From an uncultured Prevotellaceae bacterium (GTDB taxonomy: Bacteria; Bacteroidota; Bacteroidia; Bacteroidales; Bacteroidaceae), in contig CAMJAO010000126.1 of NCBI GenBank assembly GCA_946403615.1, positions 1 through 6,570 of the forward strand: DNA of 6,570 nucleotides. The letters run 5' to 3'. Below the pieces are notes generated by a model that ran no database searches, had not been told where the DNA came from, and saw nothing but the letters and a program-made list of their open reading frames with translations. The position numbers were made by a program, and so were the translations under genes. Positions 1 to 6,554 of the stretch are shown piece after piece (within the stretch, counting starts at the first letter, position 1; each line of letters begins with the position of its first letter).

Positions 1-121
1 TGAACCACACCGAGCACTCGTCGCCCATGGTCACTTCGCCCACGATGGCGGCATTTTCGCTGAAATAACACTCGCGGCCCCATTTCGGGGTCAAACCTTT
101 TACTGATTTTATGATGGCCAT
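1..121 (-). CDS. Gamma-carbonic-anhydrase-like hexapeptide-repeat protein, N-terminal fragment (cut by window edge)
   Basis: Reading leftwards from the ATG at 121-119, 40 codons are open to the window edge. The peptide begins MAIIKSVKGLTPKWG and continues through AAIVGEVTMGDECSVWF. The opening and the [IV]-x-G-[DE]-V turns are typical of the start of the left-handed beta-helix in the gamma carbonic anhydrase/YrdA family, whose members form trimers with metal sites between subunits. The metal-ligand histidines and the conserved Arg/Asp of the family would lie beyond the edge, so catalytic competence cannot be judged; many members have no demonstrated carbonic anhydrase activity. It lies 142 nt downstream of waaA on the same strand, and I found no convincing promoter of its own, so read-through from waaA is possible. 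Family assignment rests on about 40 residues. Confidence 0.82.
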   Translation of the reverse strand, partial: MAIIKSVKGLTPKWGRECYFSENAAIVGEVTMGDECSVWF

Positions 122-263
122 ACGGAATATTGAATGTTATATTTAGAATGTTGAATGGTCTCTTCGCGATTATGAATGTTGAATTTTAGATTTAGGAAAG
201 AAATCGGAATAATAATGCTCCAAAAGGCGCTTTCAGAAATGGATTGTAATTTGGCAATCACGA
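122..263. repeat. Waa-to-carbonic-anhydrase spacer with three GAATGTTGAAT-type direct repeats
   Basis: This 142-nt spacer contains GAATATTGAAT at 125-135 and the exact 11-mer GAATGTTGAAT at 146-156 and 174-184. The copies start 21 and 28 nt apart, so this is not a strict tandem array. It sits directly upstream of the carbonic-anhydrase-like start codon, so it would lie in the 5' untranslated region of any transcript coming from waaA. The rest of the spacer shows no ORF and no clear TAnnTTTG promoter element. Function is unknown; a decayed simple repeat is the simplest reading. Confidence 0.55.
242..259 (-). terminator. Weak hairpin just after the waaA stop
   Basis: GATTG at 242-246 pairs with CAATC at 255-259 around an 8-nt loop, starting 4 nt after the waaA stop codon on the minus strand. 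The stem is only 5 bp and no T-run follows, so it is at best a weak terminator or RNA-end structure and may be chance. Confidence 0.2.
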
Positions 264-1559
264 TTATCCGATACTCTCAAGAACTTTCCTGGTGGCACCG
301 GCGTTTTCGGTGACGTATTGACCGGCGTTCTTGCCTGCTGCGGCAAGATAGTCTTTGTCCTGTGCGAAGCGGTCCATCAATTGGGTAAATGACTCGTAGT
401 CGGACACCTCGAAACCGCCCACGCCTTTCAACAGACCCTGCGCCTCGTGGAAACGCTGGTTGTTGGGACCGAACAGCACGGGAATGCCCCATACGGCCGC
501 CTCCAGCACATTGTGGATGCCCACGCCGAATCCGCCACCCACATATGACACCGTGCCGTAGCGGTAGATGCTGCTGAGCAACCCAAAACAGTCGATGATG
601 AGCACGTCGGCCCGCTGGATGCTGATGTCTGTAGTGGCTTTTGTATATCTCACCACGTTGCAGCCCTCTAATTTTTGCTCAATCTGCTGCAGATGGCTCT
701 CGTCGATGACATGGGGCGCGATAATCAGTTTCCACTTGCCGCGGCCCAAGAGTTTGCGCTCAAGGAAATAGCGGATGAAGATATCCTCATCGGGCGGCCA
801 TGACGAGCCCGCCACGAACACACCTTCCGGCGGTGTGCTTCCTGCATAAGCAGTGATGATATCATCATCGGGATTGTCAGAGATATTATACTCGCAGAAA
901 ATGCTGACGACAGGCAACTGCTTGGCCTGGTCTTTGATTTCCAACACACGGTCGAAACGGGTGTCGCCCGTGATGGTCACATTATCAATGCCTATTGAAT
1001 GGAGCAACTCACGGCTCGTCTCGTTTTGCACGAAGAACCATGTGAAACATTTCAACACGCGGGAATATTGCCTGCCGTACCAGCGGAAGAAAATCTGTCC
1101 CGGACGGAAGATGCTCGACACGCTATAAACAGGCACATTGCGATGCTTGAGGATATGGAGATAATTGTACCAGAACTCGTATTTGATGAAGAAAGCCTTG
1201 ACGGGCCGGATAGTGCGCAGGAAACGGCGCGCATTGGTCGGTGTGTCAAGCGGCAGGTAACAGATGAGGTCGGCTCCCTCGTAGTTTTTCCGCACCTCAT
1301 AACCCGAGGGCGAAAAAAACGTCAGCAGAATTTTATATTCGGGATGCTCTTTGCGCAAGCGCTCCATGATGGGCCGCCCCTGTTCGAACTCGCCCAGCGA
1401 GGCGGCGTGAAACCACACATACTCAGCCTTTTGATCGACATTCTCTTTCAGGTAAGCCACGGCAGCCCGTTCGCCCCGCCACATCTTACGCACCTTCTTA
1501 TTGAAGAGGCTGTAGATGGCGACACCTGCGAGATAGAGATATAAAATGATGTTGTACAT
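264..1559 (-). CDS. waaA: 3-deoxy-D-manno-octulosonic acid (Kdo) transferase
   Basis: WaaA (KdtA, glycosyltransferase family 30) moves Kdo from CMP-Kdo onto lipid IVA at the inner face of the cytoplasmic membrane, the first inner-core step of lipopolysaccharide. From the ATG at 1559-1557 it is 431 aa, the usual family length. Residues 1-20 form one hydrophobic anchor, followed by a basic stretch (KKVRKMWRGER). HAASLGEFEQ at 51-60 matches the family's acceptor-site motif, whose glutamate (E57 here) is the catalytic base. TGDTRFDRV (197-205), AGSSWPPDED (249-258), KLIIAPHVID (277-286) and the GGGFGVGIHNVLEAAVWGIP segment (341-360), followed by VLFGP, are the conserved C-terminal nucleotide-sugar fold. 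The frame stays open upstream to an ATG at 1628, but those 23 extra residues run through intergenic repeat sequence and precede the normal membrane anchor, so I chose the internal start. It follows gltX by 143 nt on the same strand, without a visible promoter of its own. Whether it adds one or two Kdo residues cannot be read from sequence. Confidence 0.95.
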   Translation of the reverse strand: MYNIILYLYLAGVAIYSLFNKKVRKMWRGERAAVAYLKENVDQKAEYVWFHAASLGEFEQGRPIMERLRKEHPEYKILLTFFSPSGYEVRKNYEGADLICYLPLDTPTNARRFLRTIRPVKAFFIKYEFWYNYLHILKHRNVPVYSVSSIFRPGQIFFRWYGRQYSRVLKCFTWFFVQNETSRELLHSIGIDNVTITGDTRFDRVLEIKDQAKQLPVVSIFCEYNISDNPDDDIITAYAGSTPPEGVFVAGSSWPPDEDIFIRYFLERKLLGRGKWKLIIAPHVIDESHLQQIEQKLEGCNVVRYTKATTDISIQRADVLIIDCFGLLSSIYRYGTVSYVGGGFGVGIHNVLEAAVWGIPVLFGPNNQRFHEAQGLLKGVGGFEVSDYESFTQLMDRFAQDKDYLAAAGKNAGQYVTENAGATRKVLESIG

Positions 1560-1592
1560 GAACGTATGTGTAATGATGGTTGAAAGAAATCC

Positions 1593-1702
1593 ACCCCAAG
1601 CCCTCACTAAGGAGGGAGCATACTGCAATAACAGAGTGTAACGAACTCAACCCCAAGAGGTTTCCCCATTCCTTCGGAGGAAGACCGGGGGAGGTTCTCC
1701 CC
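1593..1702. repeat. Decayed GC-rich hairpin repeat element between gltX and waaA
   Basis: The gap between gltX and waaA holds three perfect short hairpins: CCCTC-(6 nt)-GAGGG at 1601-1616, TTCCT-TCGG-AGGAA at 1669-1682, and GGGGAG-GTT-CTCCCC at 1688-1702, which abuts the gltX stop. The 8-mer ACCCCAAG occurs at 1593-1600 and again at 1650-1657, in each case just left of a hairpin, so the stretch looks like two related units in the same orientation. Units of this general look (accccaa, then a cctcc/ggagg hairpin) are, from memory, common between genes in Bacteroidetes; I could not compare copies. The whole gap would be transcribed from the gltX promoter, so the hairpins may affect RNA stability or processing. 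Confidence 0.6.
1688..1702 (-). terminator. GC-rich hairpin abutting the gltX stop
   Basis: GGGGAG (1688-1693) pairs with CTCCCC (1697-1702) across a 3-nt loop, starting at the base after the gltX stop codon on the minus strand. The stem is strong, but no T-run follows, so a classic intrinsic terminator is not supported. An attenuator or 3'-end stabilising stem for the gltX message is equally possible. Confidence 0.35.
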
Positions 1703-3220
1703 TTATCCCAGCACCTCGATGGCGCGGTGCAGACGGTTGATGGTCTCTTGTTTGCCGAGGAAGGCCGAGATATCGAACATGCCGGGGCCTTTGCCGATGC
1801 CGACAAGCGCCAGACGGAAGGCGTTCATCACGTCGCCCAGTTTGTAGCCTTTCTGCTCCACCCATGCCATGACTACGGGTTCCTGTCCTTCGACCGAGAA
1901 ATCGTCGATGCCTTGCAGCACCTCAGCCAGTTCGCCCATCACACGGGCGGAATCCTCCTTCCAGCGCTTGCGTACGGTTTTCTCGTCATATTCCACTGGC
2001 GGGATGAAGAAGAACGAGCACAGAGGCCACAACTCACGCACGAAGTTGACGCGGTCTTTCATCATCGCCGTCACCTGTGTGATGCGCTCCATCGACTCGT
2101 CAACGCCGTTGCCCACCACATAGGGTGCAAACAACTTGGCTATTTCCTCAGCCGATTTGTGCAGCACATATTCATGGTTGAACCAGATGCCTTTCTGATA
2201 GTCGAAACGTGCGCCCGCCTTTGAGCATTTCGTCAGGTCGAACGCCTGCACGAGTTCATCAAGGGTGAACACCTCCTGCTCGGTGCCAGGGTTCCATCCC
2301 AACAGTGCGAGGAAGTTGACCACAGCCTCAGGGAAATAGCCGCTCTCGCGGTATCCCGACGACACCTCGCCCGTCTTCGGGTCATGCCATTCGAGCGGGA
2401 ATACCGGGAATCCGAGACGGTCACCGTCGCGCTTCGACAGTTTGCCTTTGCCCTCGGGTTTTAGCAGCAAGGGCAGATGTGCGAACCGGGGCATGGTATC
2501 CTCCCAACCGAACGCCTGATAGAGCAGCACATGCAGCGGTGCGCTGGGCAGCCATTCCTCACCGCGAATCACATGGGTAATCTCCATGAGATGGTCGTCC
2601 ACGATATTCGCCAGATGGTAGGTAGGCAGTTCGTCGGCGCTCTTGTAGAGCACTTTATCGTCGAGGATGTCGCTCATGATGCGCACATCGCCGCGGATAA
2701 TATCATCCACATGCACAGCCACACCCGGCTCCACTTTGAAACGCACCACATATTGACGGCCGTCGGCAATCAGCGCATCTACCTCATCCTTGGGCATGGT
2801 GAGCGAGTTGCGCATCTGCATACGCGTGCGGGCGTCATATTGGAAATTCTGTATCTCAGCGCGCTTGGCCTCCAACTCCTCGGGGGTGTCAAAAGCATAA
2901 TAGGCTTTTCCTGCCTCCAGAAGTTGCTCCACATATTTCTTATAGATGTCGCGGCGCTCGCTCTGACGATAAGGCCCGTATTTTCCGCCGAAGGACACGC
3001 CCTCGTCGAAAGTGATGCCCAACCACCTGAACGACTCGATGATATACTCTTCTGCGCCAGGCACGAAACGCGTGGAATCAGTGTCTTCGATACGGAACAC
3101 GAAATCGCCTCCGTGTTGCTTTGCAAAGAGATAATTATATAAAGCCGTGCGCACGCCGCCGATATGTAAAGGTCCTGTAGGACTGGGTGCGAAGCGTACT
3201 CTTACTTTTCTTTCTTCCAT
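1703..3220 (-). CDS. gltX: Glutamyl-tRNA synthetase
   Basis: A cytosolic class I aminoacyl-tRNA synthetase that charges tRNA-Glu with glutamate using ATP. At 505 aa it is slightly longer than typical bacterial enzymes. APSPTGPLHIGG (11-22) is the HIGH-type ATP motif; FRIEDTD (42-48) and VIRGEEWL (217-224) are conserved Rossmann-fold signatures; KLSKR (260-264) is the KMSKS-type loop. The C-terminal part from about 330 (KCSKAGARFDYQKGIWFN) starts the helical anticodon-binding domain. There are only two cysteines (C332, C401), so the zinc-binding Cys cluster of the E. coli enzyme is absent. Right after KLSKR comes a stretch of about 20 extra residues (GDRLGFPVFPLEWHDPKTGE) that I associate with Bacteroidetes enzymes. 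The ATG at 3220 places the HIGH motif at its normal distance, and no Shine-Dalgarno is evident. It is the first gene of the leftward unit, with a good promoter candidate about 55 nt upstream. Discriminating versus non-discriminating specificity is not resolved. Confidence 0.98.
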   Translation of the reverse strand: MEERKVRVRFAPSPTGPLHIGGVRTALYNYLFAKQHGGDFVFRIEDTDSTRFVPGAEEYIIESFRWLGITFDEGVSFGGKYGPYRQSERRDIYKKYVEQLLEAGKAYYAFDTPEELEAKRAEIQNFQYDARTRMQMRNSLTMPKDEVDALIADGRQYVVRFKVEPGVAVHVDDIIRGDVRIMSDILDDKVLYKSADELPTYHLANIVDDHLMEITHVIRGEEWLPSAPLHVLLYQAFGWEDTMPRFAHLPLLLKPEGKGKLSKRDGDRLGFPVFPLEWHDPKTGEVSSGYRESGYFPEAVVNFLALLGWNPGTEQEVFTLDELVQAFDLTKCSKAGARFDYQKGIWFNHEYVLHKSAEEIAKLFAPYVVGNGVDESMERITQVTAMMKDRVNFVRELWPLCSFFFIPPVEYDEKTVRKRWKEDSARVMGELAEVLQGIDDFSVEGQEPVVMAWVEQKGYKLGDVMNAFRLALVGIGKGPGMFDISAFLGKQETINRLHRAIEVLG

Positions 3221-3273
3221 GACAATTGATAAATAGCCGTTAATTATAAAATGCCATCAAGCATAATTTGCTG

Positions 3274-3304
3274 CAAAATTACTGCAAACCGAAGACAATA
3301 CAAA
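3274..3304 (-). promoter_or_regulatory. Bacteroidetes-type promoter for gltX
   Basis: On the minus strand, TTTG (complement of 3301-3304) is followed after 19 nt by TAATTTTG (complement of 3274-3281), an exact match to the Bacteroidetes -7 consensus TAnnTTTG with a normal -33/-7 distance. Transcription would start near 3268, giving a leader of roughly 47 nt before the gltX ATG. The A/T tract upstream (to about 3340) could aid promoter strength. Start site is inferred, and positions may be off by one. Confidence 0.65.
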
Positions 3305-3513
3305 ATGAAAAAACATTTTTTTCTTTTTTATTGTTGAGGTGCAGTGTAATTTATCAAAAATTACTGCAAAATATCGAATTAGTGAGCAAAATGAAAAAGT
3401 TTTTTCATATTCGAGCATGAGATATATATTCAAACCGAAGACAATACACGATGTAGTCCTTAAGCGGACAAAATCTTCTGAAAAAACATTATTTTCTTTT
3501 ATATTGTTAGAGG
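3275..3513. repeat. Mosaic of direct repeats derived from the gltX promoter region
   Basis: Four word pairs recur in this AT-rich stretch. AAAATTACTGCAAA lies at 3275-3288 and 3357-3370. CAAACCGAAGACAATAC lies at 3285-3301 and 3431-3447. CAAAATGAAAAA lies at 3301-3312 and 3387-3398. A segment of about 35 nt starting TGAAAAAACATT and ending ATTGTT(A)GAGG lies at 3306-3339 and 3479-3513, with two mismatches and one indel. The first module carries all the words; the second has the first and third; the third has the second and fourth, separated by about 31 nt of new sequence containing a GTCC/GGAC stem. This suggests two old partial duplications of the region upstream of gltX. Function, if any, is unknown. 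Confidence 0.7.
3391..3408. promoter_or_regulatory. 18-bp palindrome in the divergent intergenic region
   Basis: ATGAAAAAGTTTTTTCAT is an inverted repeat with 8-bp arms around a 2-nt centre. It sits about 85 bp upstream of the proposed gltX promoter and about 160 bp upstream of the proposed promoter of the phosphohydrolase gene. It could be an operator for a dimeric regulator, but A/T-rich palindromes arise easily by chance in such DNA, and no regulator gene is in view. Confidence 0.35.
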
Positions 3514-3565
3514 AGAGGAAGAATTGATTCATTTTTGGAGCAAATCGAGAGAAAAAGCGTTTTTA

Positions 3566-3597
3566 TTTGGATTTGTCATTTATTTTTCGTACTTTCG
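3566..3597 (+). promoter_or_regulatory. Bacteroidetes-type promoter for the phosphohydrolase gene
   Basis: TTTG at 3566-3569 is followed after 20 nt by TACTTTCG at 3590-3597, one base off the TAnnTTTG consensus and with standard spacing. A start near 3603 would leave a leader of only about 22 nt before the ATG at 3626. That leader is A-rich (aatcaaatcataacaac) and lacks a Shine-Dalgarno sequence, as is usual in Bacteroidetes. Confidence 0.65.
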
Positions 3598-3625
3598 CAA
3601 AATCAAATCATAACAACAGACTAAC

Positions 3626-5674
3626 ATGCCATTATTCAAAAGTCAAGATGAGCATTTCTGGCGCAATATCAGTACACACGTTGTGCTTATCATCGTGTGC
3701 ACTGCATTGATTGTATGGCTTTTGCCCAGCAAACAAGCCAGAATATTCAATTTTGAGATTGGCAAGCCCTGGATGGGCGAGATGCTAATCGCAGAATTTG
3801 AATTTGACGTATTAAAGTCGGACGATGACATCAATCAGGAAAAAGCAAAACAACGAAAGGAATACGAACCGTTTTTCAAACTCAACCCCTCGGTTGAACG
3901 GGAGATGGCAGAGATAGTTATCGACTCGCTGTCAAAACGCTCCGACAACCTCGCAAATCCTGAGATACGACATCTCGTCAGGAGCAAAATCCACGATGTG
4001 TATCAGAAAGGCGTCATCTCACAGGATGATTTTTATACACTGCTGCGCGACTCGAATCAACATGTGCGCATCATCAACGACAAAGGATTCACGACCAAAA
4101 GCATCGGCGAGGTGCTGTCTGCCGACGCTGCCGCCGACACCATCAGGCACCCCCTTGAGTCTCAGGAAGAGACATCGCTCGCCATATCAAATCTGTACAT
4201 CGAATTAAAGCCCAATCTGATTTACGAGACGGAAATCAACGAAAAAGGCCTGGCCGAGGCAGAGAACGTGCCGACGCTGGAAAGGAAAGTGAGTTTGGGC
4301 GAACAGATTATTGACCGCGGCATCAAAGTGACCGAAGAGAAAGCACGGGCCATCAACGCTTATAAGGATGCGCTGACGAAGCACGATACCAGCCAGTCGT
4401 CGTGGAAGCCACTGGCAGGACAGAGCATATACATCATGCTCCTGCTTGCACTATTCACCGCCTATCTGCTCCTCTTCAGAAAGAAGTATTTCAACAAGTT
4501 GCGCAACATCATGCTGCTTTACTCCCTCATCGTGCTCTTCCCCATACTCACCTCTCTGATGATGCGCTATATGGTGCTCAGCGTGTACATATTGCCTTAC
4601 GCCATGGTGGCTGTCTTTGTGAGCATCTTCCTTGACACGCGCACCGCTTTTGTCACGCACATCACCATGGTGCTGATCTGCGCCCTCGCCGTCAACCGGC
4701 AGGAGGAGTTTATCATCCTGCAAATGACAGCGGGCATGGCTGCCATATACACGTTGCGCGACATGTCAAAACGCTCCGACCTGTTCAAAGCCGCCTTCAT
4801 GACCGTGCTTTGTTCGTTCATCATGCTTTTTGCCCTTTCGCTCATACACGACAAATTCATCTTACCCGCCAGCCGTGGCCCGTATATGCACTTTGTGGTA
4901 AGTGGCATCCTCTTGCTCTTGACCTCTCCGCTGATGTTTGTCGTGGAGAAATTGTTCGGTTTCACATCAAGCATCACCCTGCTCGAATTGTCCGACACCA
5001 ACAAAAACCTGCTCCGCCGTCTGAGCGAGGTGGCACCCGGCACTTTCCAACACTCTTTCACTGTGGCCAATCTGGCGGCAGAGATGGCTAAAAAGATGGA
5101 CGCCGACAGCCAACTGGTGCGCACCGGAGCCCTCTACCACGATATCGGCAAAATGGCCAACCCTGTGTTCTTCACTGAGAATCAGGCCAATGTGAATCCC
5201 CACGAGAAATTATCGGAGAAAGAGAGTGCCAGCATCATCATCAACCACGTGAGCGAAGGACTCAGGTTGGCTGAGCAATACGATTTGCCCGACATCATCA
5301 AGAATTTCATCACCAGCCATCACGGCACAGGAGTGGTGAAATACTTCTATGTGAAATACAAGAACAACCATCCAGATGAGGAGATTGACGAGGAGGCTTT
5401 CACCTATCCCGGACCGAACCCCATGACCCGTGAGCAAGCCATCCTGATGATGGCCGACACGGTCGAGGCGGCATCGCGCTCACTCAACGAATACACGGAA
5501 GAAAGTCTGAGCGAACTCATCAACCGCCTGATTGACAACCAGGTGAATGCCGGCTATTTCTCGGAATGTCCCATCACCTTCCTCGACATCGCCACCGCGA
5601 AACAGGTGCTGCTCGAAAATCTGAAATCCATCTATCACACCCGCATCAAGTATCCGGAATTGAAAAAGGAGTAA
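3626..5674 (+). CDS. pgpH: PgpH-type 7TM-HD family phosphohydrolase, predicted cyclic-di-AMP phosphodiesterase
   Basis: Characterised PgpH proteins hydrolyse cyclic di-AMP on the cytosolic side of the membrane; that activity is inferred here from family. The 682 aa show the full architecture. One N-terminal membrane segment (about 18-34) is followed by an extracytoplasmic 7TMR-HDED-type domain (about 35-262). Seven hydrophobic segments follow (about 266-284, 294-312, 315-336, 340-355, 361-376, 388-406, 421-440), then a cytosolic HD domain (about 455-680). The HD metal and catalytic residues are present: H476, HDIGK at 505-509 (H505, D506), H541, H565-H566 and D611. Length is close to the Listeria protein. 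The ATG at 3626 puts the first membrane helix at the usual place and sits just behind a good promoter. It is divergent from gltX and followed after 25 nt by an M50 peptidase gene, probably co-transcribed. Use of another cyclic nucleotide is not excluded. Confidence 0.92.
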   Translation: MPLFKSQDEHFWRNISTHVVLIIVCTALIVWLLPSKQARIFNFEIGKPWMGEMLIAEFEFDVLKSDDDINQEKAKQRKEYEPFFKLNPSVEREMAEIVIDSLSKRSDNLANPEIRHLVRSKIHDVYQKGVISQDDFYTLLRDSNQHVRIINDKGFTTKSIGEVLSADAAADTIRHPLESQEETSLAISNLYIELKPNLIYETEINEKGLAEAENVPTLERKVSLGEQIIDRGIKVTEEKARAINAYKDALTKHDTSQSSWKPLAGQSIYIMLLLALFTAYLLLFRKKYFNKLRNIMLLYSLIVLFPILTSLMMRYMVLSVYILPYAMVAVFVSIFLDTRTAFVTHITMVLICALAVNRQEEFIILQMTAGMAAIYTLRDMSKRSDLFKAAFMTVLCSFIMLFALSLIHDKFILPASRGPYMHFVVSGILLLLTSPLMFVVEKLFGFTSSITLLELSDTNKNLLRRLSEVAPGTFQHSFTVANLAAEMAKKMDADSQLVRTGALYHDIGKMANPVFFTENQANVNPHEKLSEKESASIIINHVSEGLRLAEQYDLPDIIKNFITSHHGTGVVKYFYVKYKNNHPDEEIDEEAFTYPGPNPMTREQAILMMADTVEAASRSLNEYTEESLSELINRLIDNQVNAGYFSECPITFLDIATAKQVLLENLKSIYHTRIKYPELKKE

Positions 5675-5699
5675 ACAAACTGGCATTTCCTGACTTCTA

Positions 5700-6554
5700 A
5701 TGAATGAGAACGAGATAAACAATTTTCCATCAGAGAACGGCCCTGAGCCCATGGAAGACCGAGACGGGCAACTGTCTGACAATTATACGGAGTCAGAACC
5801 GCCATCGTCCGGATATATAGATGACGATGAGCCTCAAGAGGGGTTCTCCTTCAATCTGTCCAGCCTGTTTATTGGGTTGGCCATGTGTTTCGTCATGTTT
5901 CAGGGGACGAACATCTTTACTGATTGGCAATACATACTCAGTCTGTCGGCCGTCATCATCATACATGAGATGGGTCATGTGACTTTCGGCAAGATGTTCG
6001 GATGCGTCATTAAGGAAATGCAGGTGTTCTTCATCCCGTTTATCAGTTATAAGCCCAGACAATATAATGAAGGCAGTTCATGGCGAAGCATTAAATGGAG
6101 TTTGGGGGCGCTTCCTCTGGGCGGTCTCACTGTGTTCAAATCTCGCGAAGCAGATGAAGTAGAGTATGACAACTACGGTCCCTCGCCATATATCGAAGAC
6201 AAAGAGGCATGGAAACGTCTGCTTATCTCTGCGGCGGGGGTGCTGTTCAACATCACCACGTTCCTCATTCTTTATTTCACCTTGCCATACATGTCAACAG
6301 AATGCTATCACATTTTTTGGCCGATAGCAGTTTATTCTCTGATATTGGCTATATTGAACATTCTGCCCATTTACCCGCTTGACGGCGGAGCCATCGTGTT
6401 CGCGCTTTACGAGATTATAACCGGCAATAGACCGTCGCCCATGTTCACAAAGATTTGTGGATGGATTGGCTTTGTCGTTATCATCCTGTTCTTCTGGGTA
6501 TTCCCACAGTGGATGGACGGATTCTTAGATAAAGTGTTCGGGTTATTCTTCTGA
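5700..6554 (+). CDS. M50 (site-2 protease-like) membrane metallopeptidase without a PDZ domain
   Basis: Site-2 proteases cut membrane-embedded substrates inside the bilayer using zinc. HEMGH at 89-93 (H89, E90, H93) lies in a hydrophobic helix (about 77-99), and N220-ILPIYPLDGG-230 supplies the conserved N-x-x-P and LDGG motif with the third ligand D228, so the active site looks intact. GALPLGGLTVF (136-146) and RLLISAAGVLFN (173-184) match core motifs of the RseP-type fold. Other hydrophobic segments are at about 52-70, 175-195, 205-225 and 251-270. Only about 26 residues separate the GGLTVF and RLLISAAG motifs, so the PDZ domains of RseP are absent and the 284 aa form a minimal core. The first 48 residues are very acidic (15 Asp/Glu against 1 Arg) and look disordered. 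The gene starts 25 nt after the phosphohydrolase stop, with no promoter seen between, so co-expression is likely. M18 (5751) is an alternative start. Substrate is unknown. Confidence 0.88.
   Translation: MNENEINNFPSENGPEPMEDRDGQLSDNYTESEPPSSGYIDDDEPQEGFSFNLSSLFIGLAMCFVMFQGTNIFTDWQYILSLSAVIIIHEMGHVTFGKMFGCVIKEMQVFFIPFISYKPRQYNEGSSWRSIKWSLGALPLGGLTVFKSREADEVEYDNYGPSPYIEDKEAWKRLLISAAGVLFNITTFLILYFTLPYMSTECYHIFWPIAVYSLILAILNILPIYPLDGGAIVFALYEIITGNRPSPMFTKICGWIGFVVIILFFWVFPQWMDGFLDKVFGLFF

Noticed and set aside
999..1544. 181-codon plus-strand frame opposite waaA
   Set aside because: Antisense shadow of waaA; no recognisable family.
1580..2224. Long plus-strand frame opposite gltX
   Set aside because: Antisense shadow of a clearly conserved gene, with a His-rich composition typical of reverse-frame translation.
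2477..3142. 221-codon plus-strand frame opposite gltX
   Set aside because: Antisense shadow; no domain and no promoter.
3302..3319. AAAATG-(A6)-CATTTT hairpin followed by T-runs, as a plus-strand terminator
   Set aside because: The stem is only A/T-rich with one G:C pair, and no plus-strand gene ends here; it is better read as the A/T tract of the gltX promoter.
3305..3510. Tiny peptides MKKHFFLFYC (from 3305) and MKKFFHIRA (from 3391), with a similar KKHYFLLYC frame in the third module, as a possible leader-peptide family
   Set aside because: The peptide similarity follows from the DNA repeats, the third copy lacks an ATG, and there is no adjacent plus-strand gene to attenuate.
3339..3527. 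Open frame of 62 codons on the plus strand in the same region
   Set aside because: It overlaps the repeats and the minus-strand frame, has no promoter or start signal, and shows no family resemblance.
3257..3532. Open frame of 91 codons on the minus strand in the divergent intergenic region
   Set aside because: It runs straight through the gltX promoter and the repeats, has low-complexity AT-driven composition and no recognisable domain.
4597..5124. 175-codon minus-strand frame opposite the phosphohydrolase gene
   Set aside because: Antisense to the transmembrane and HD region; Ser/Arg-rich shadow composition.
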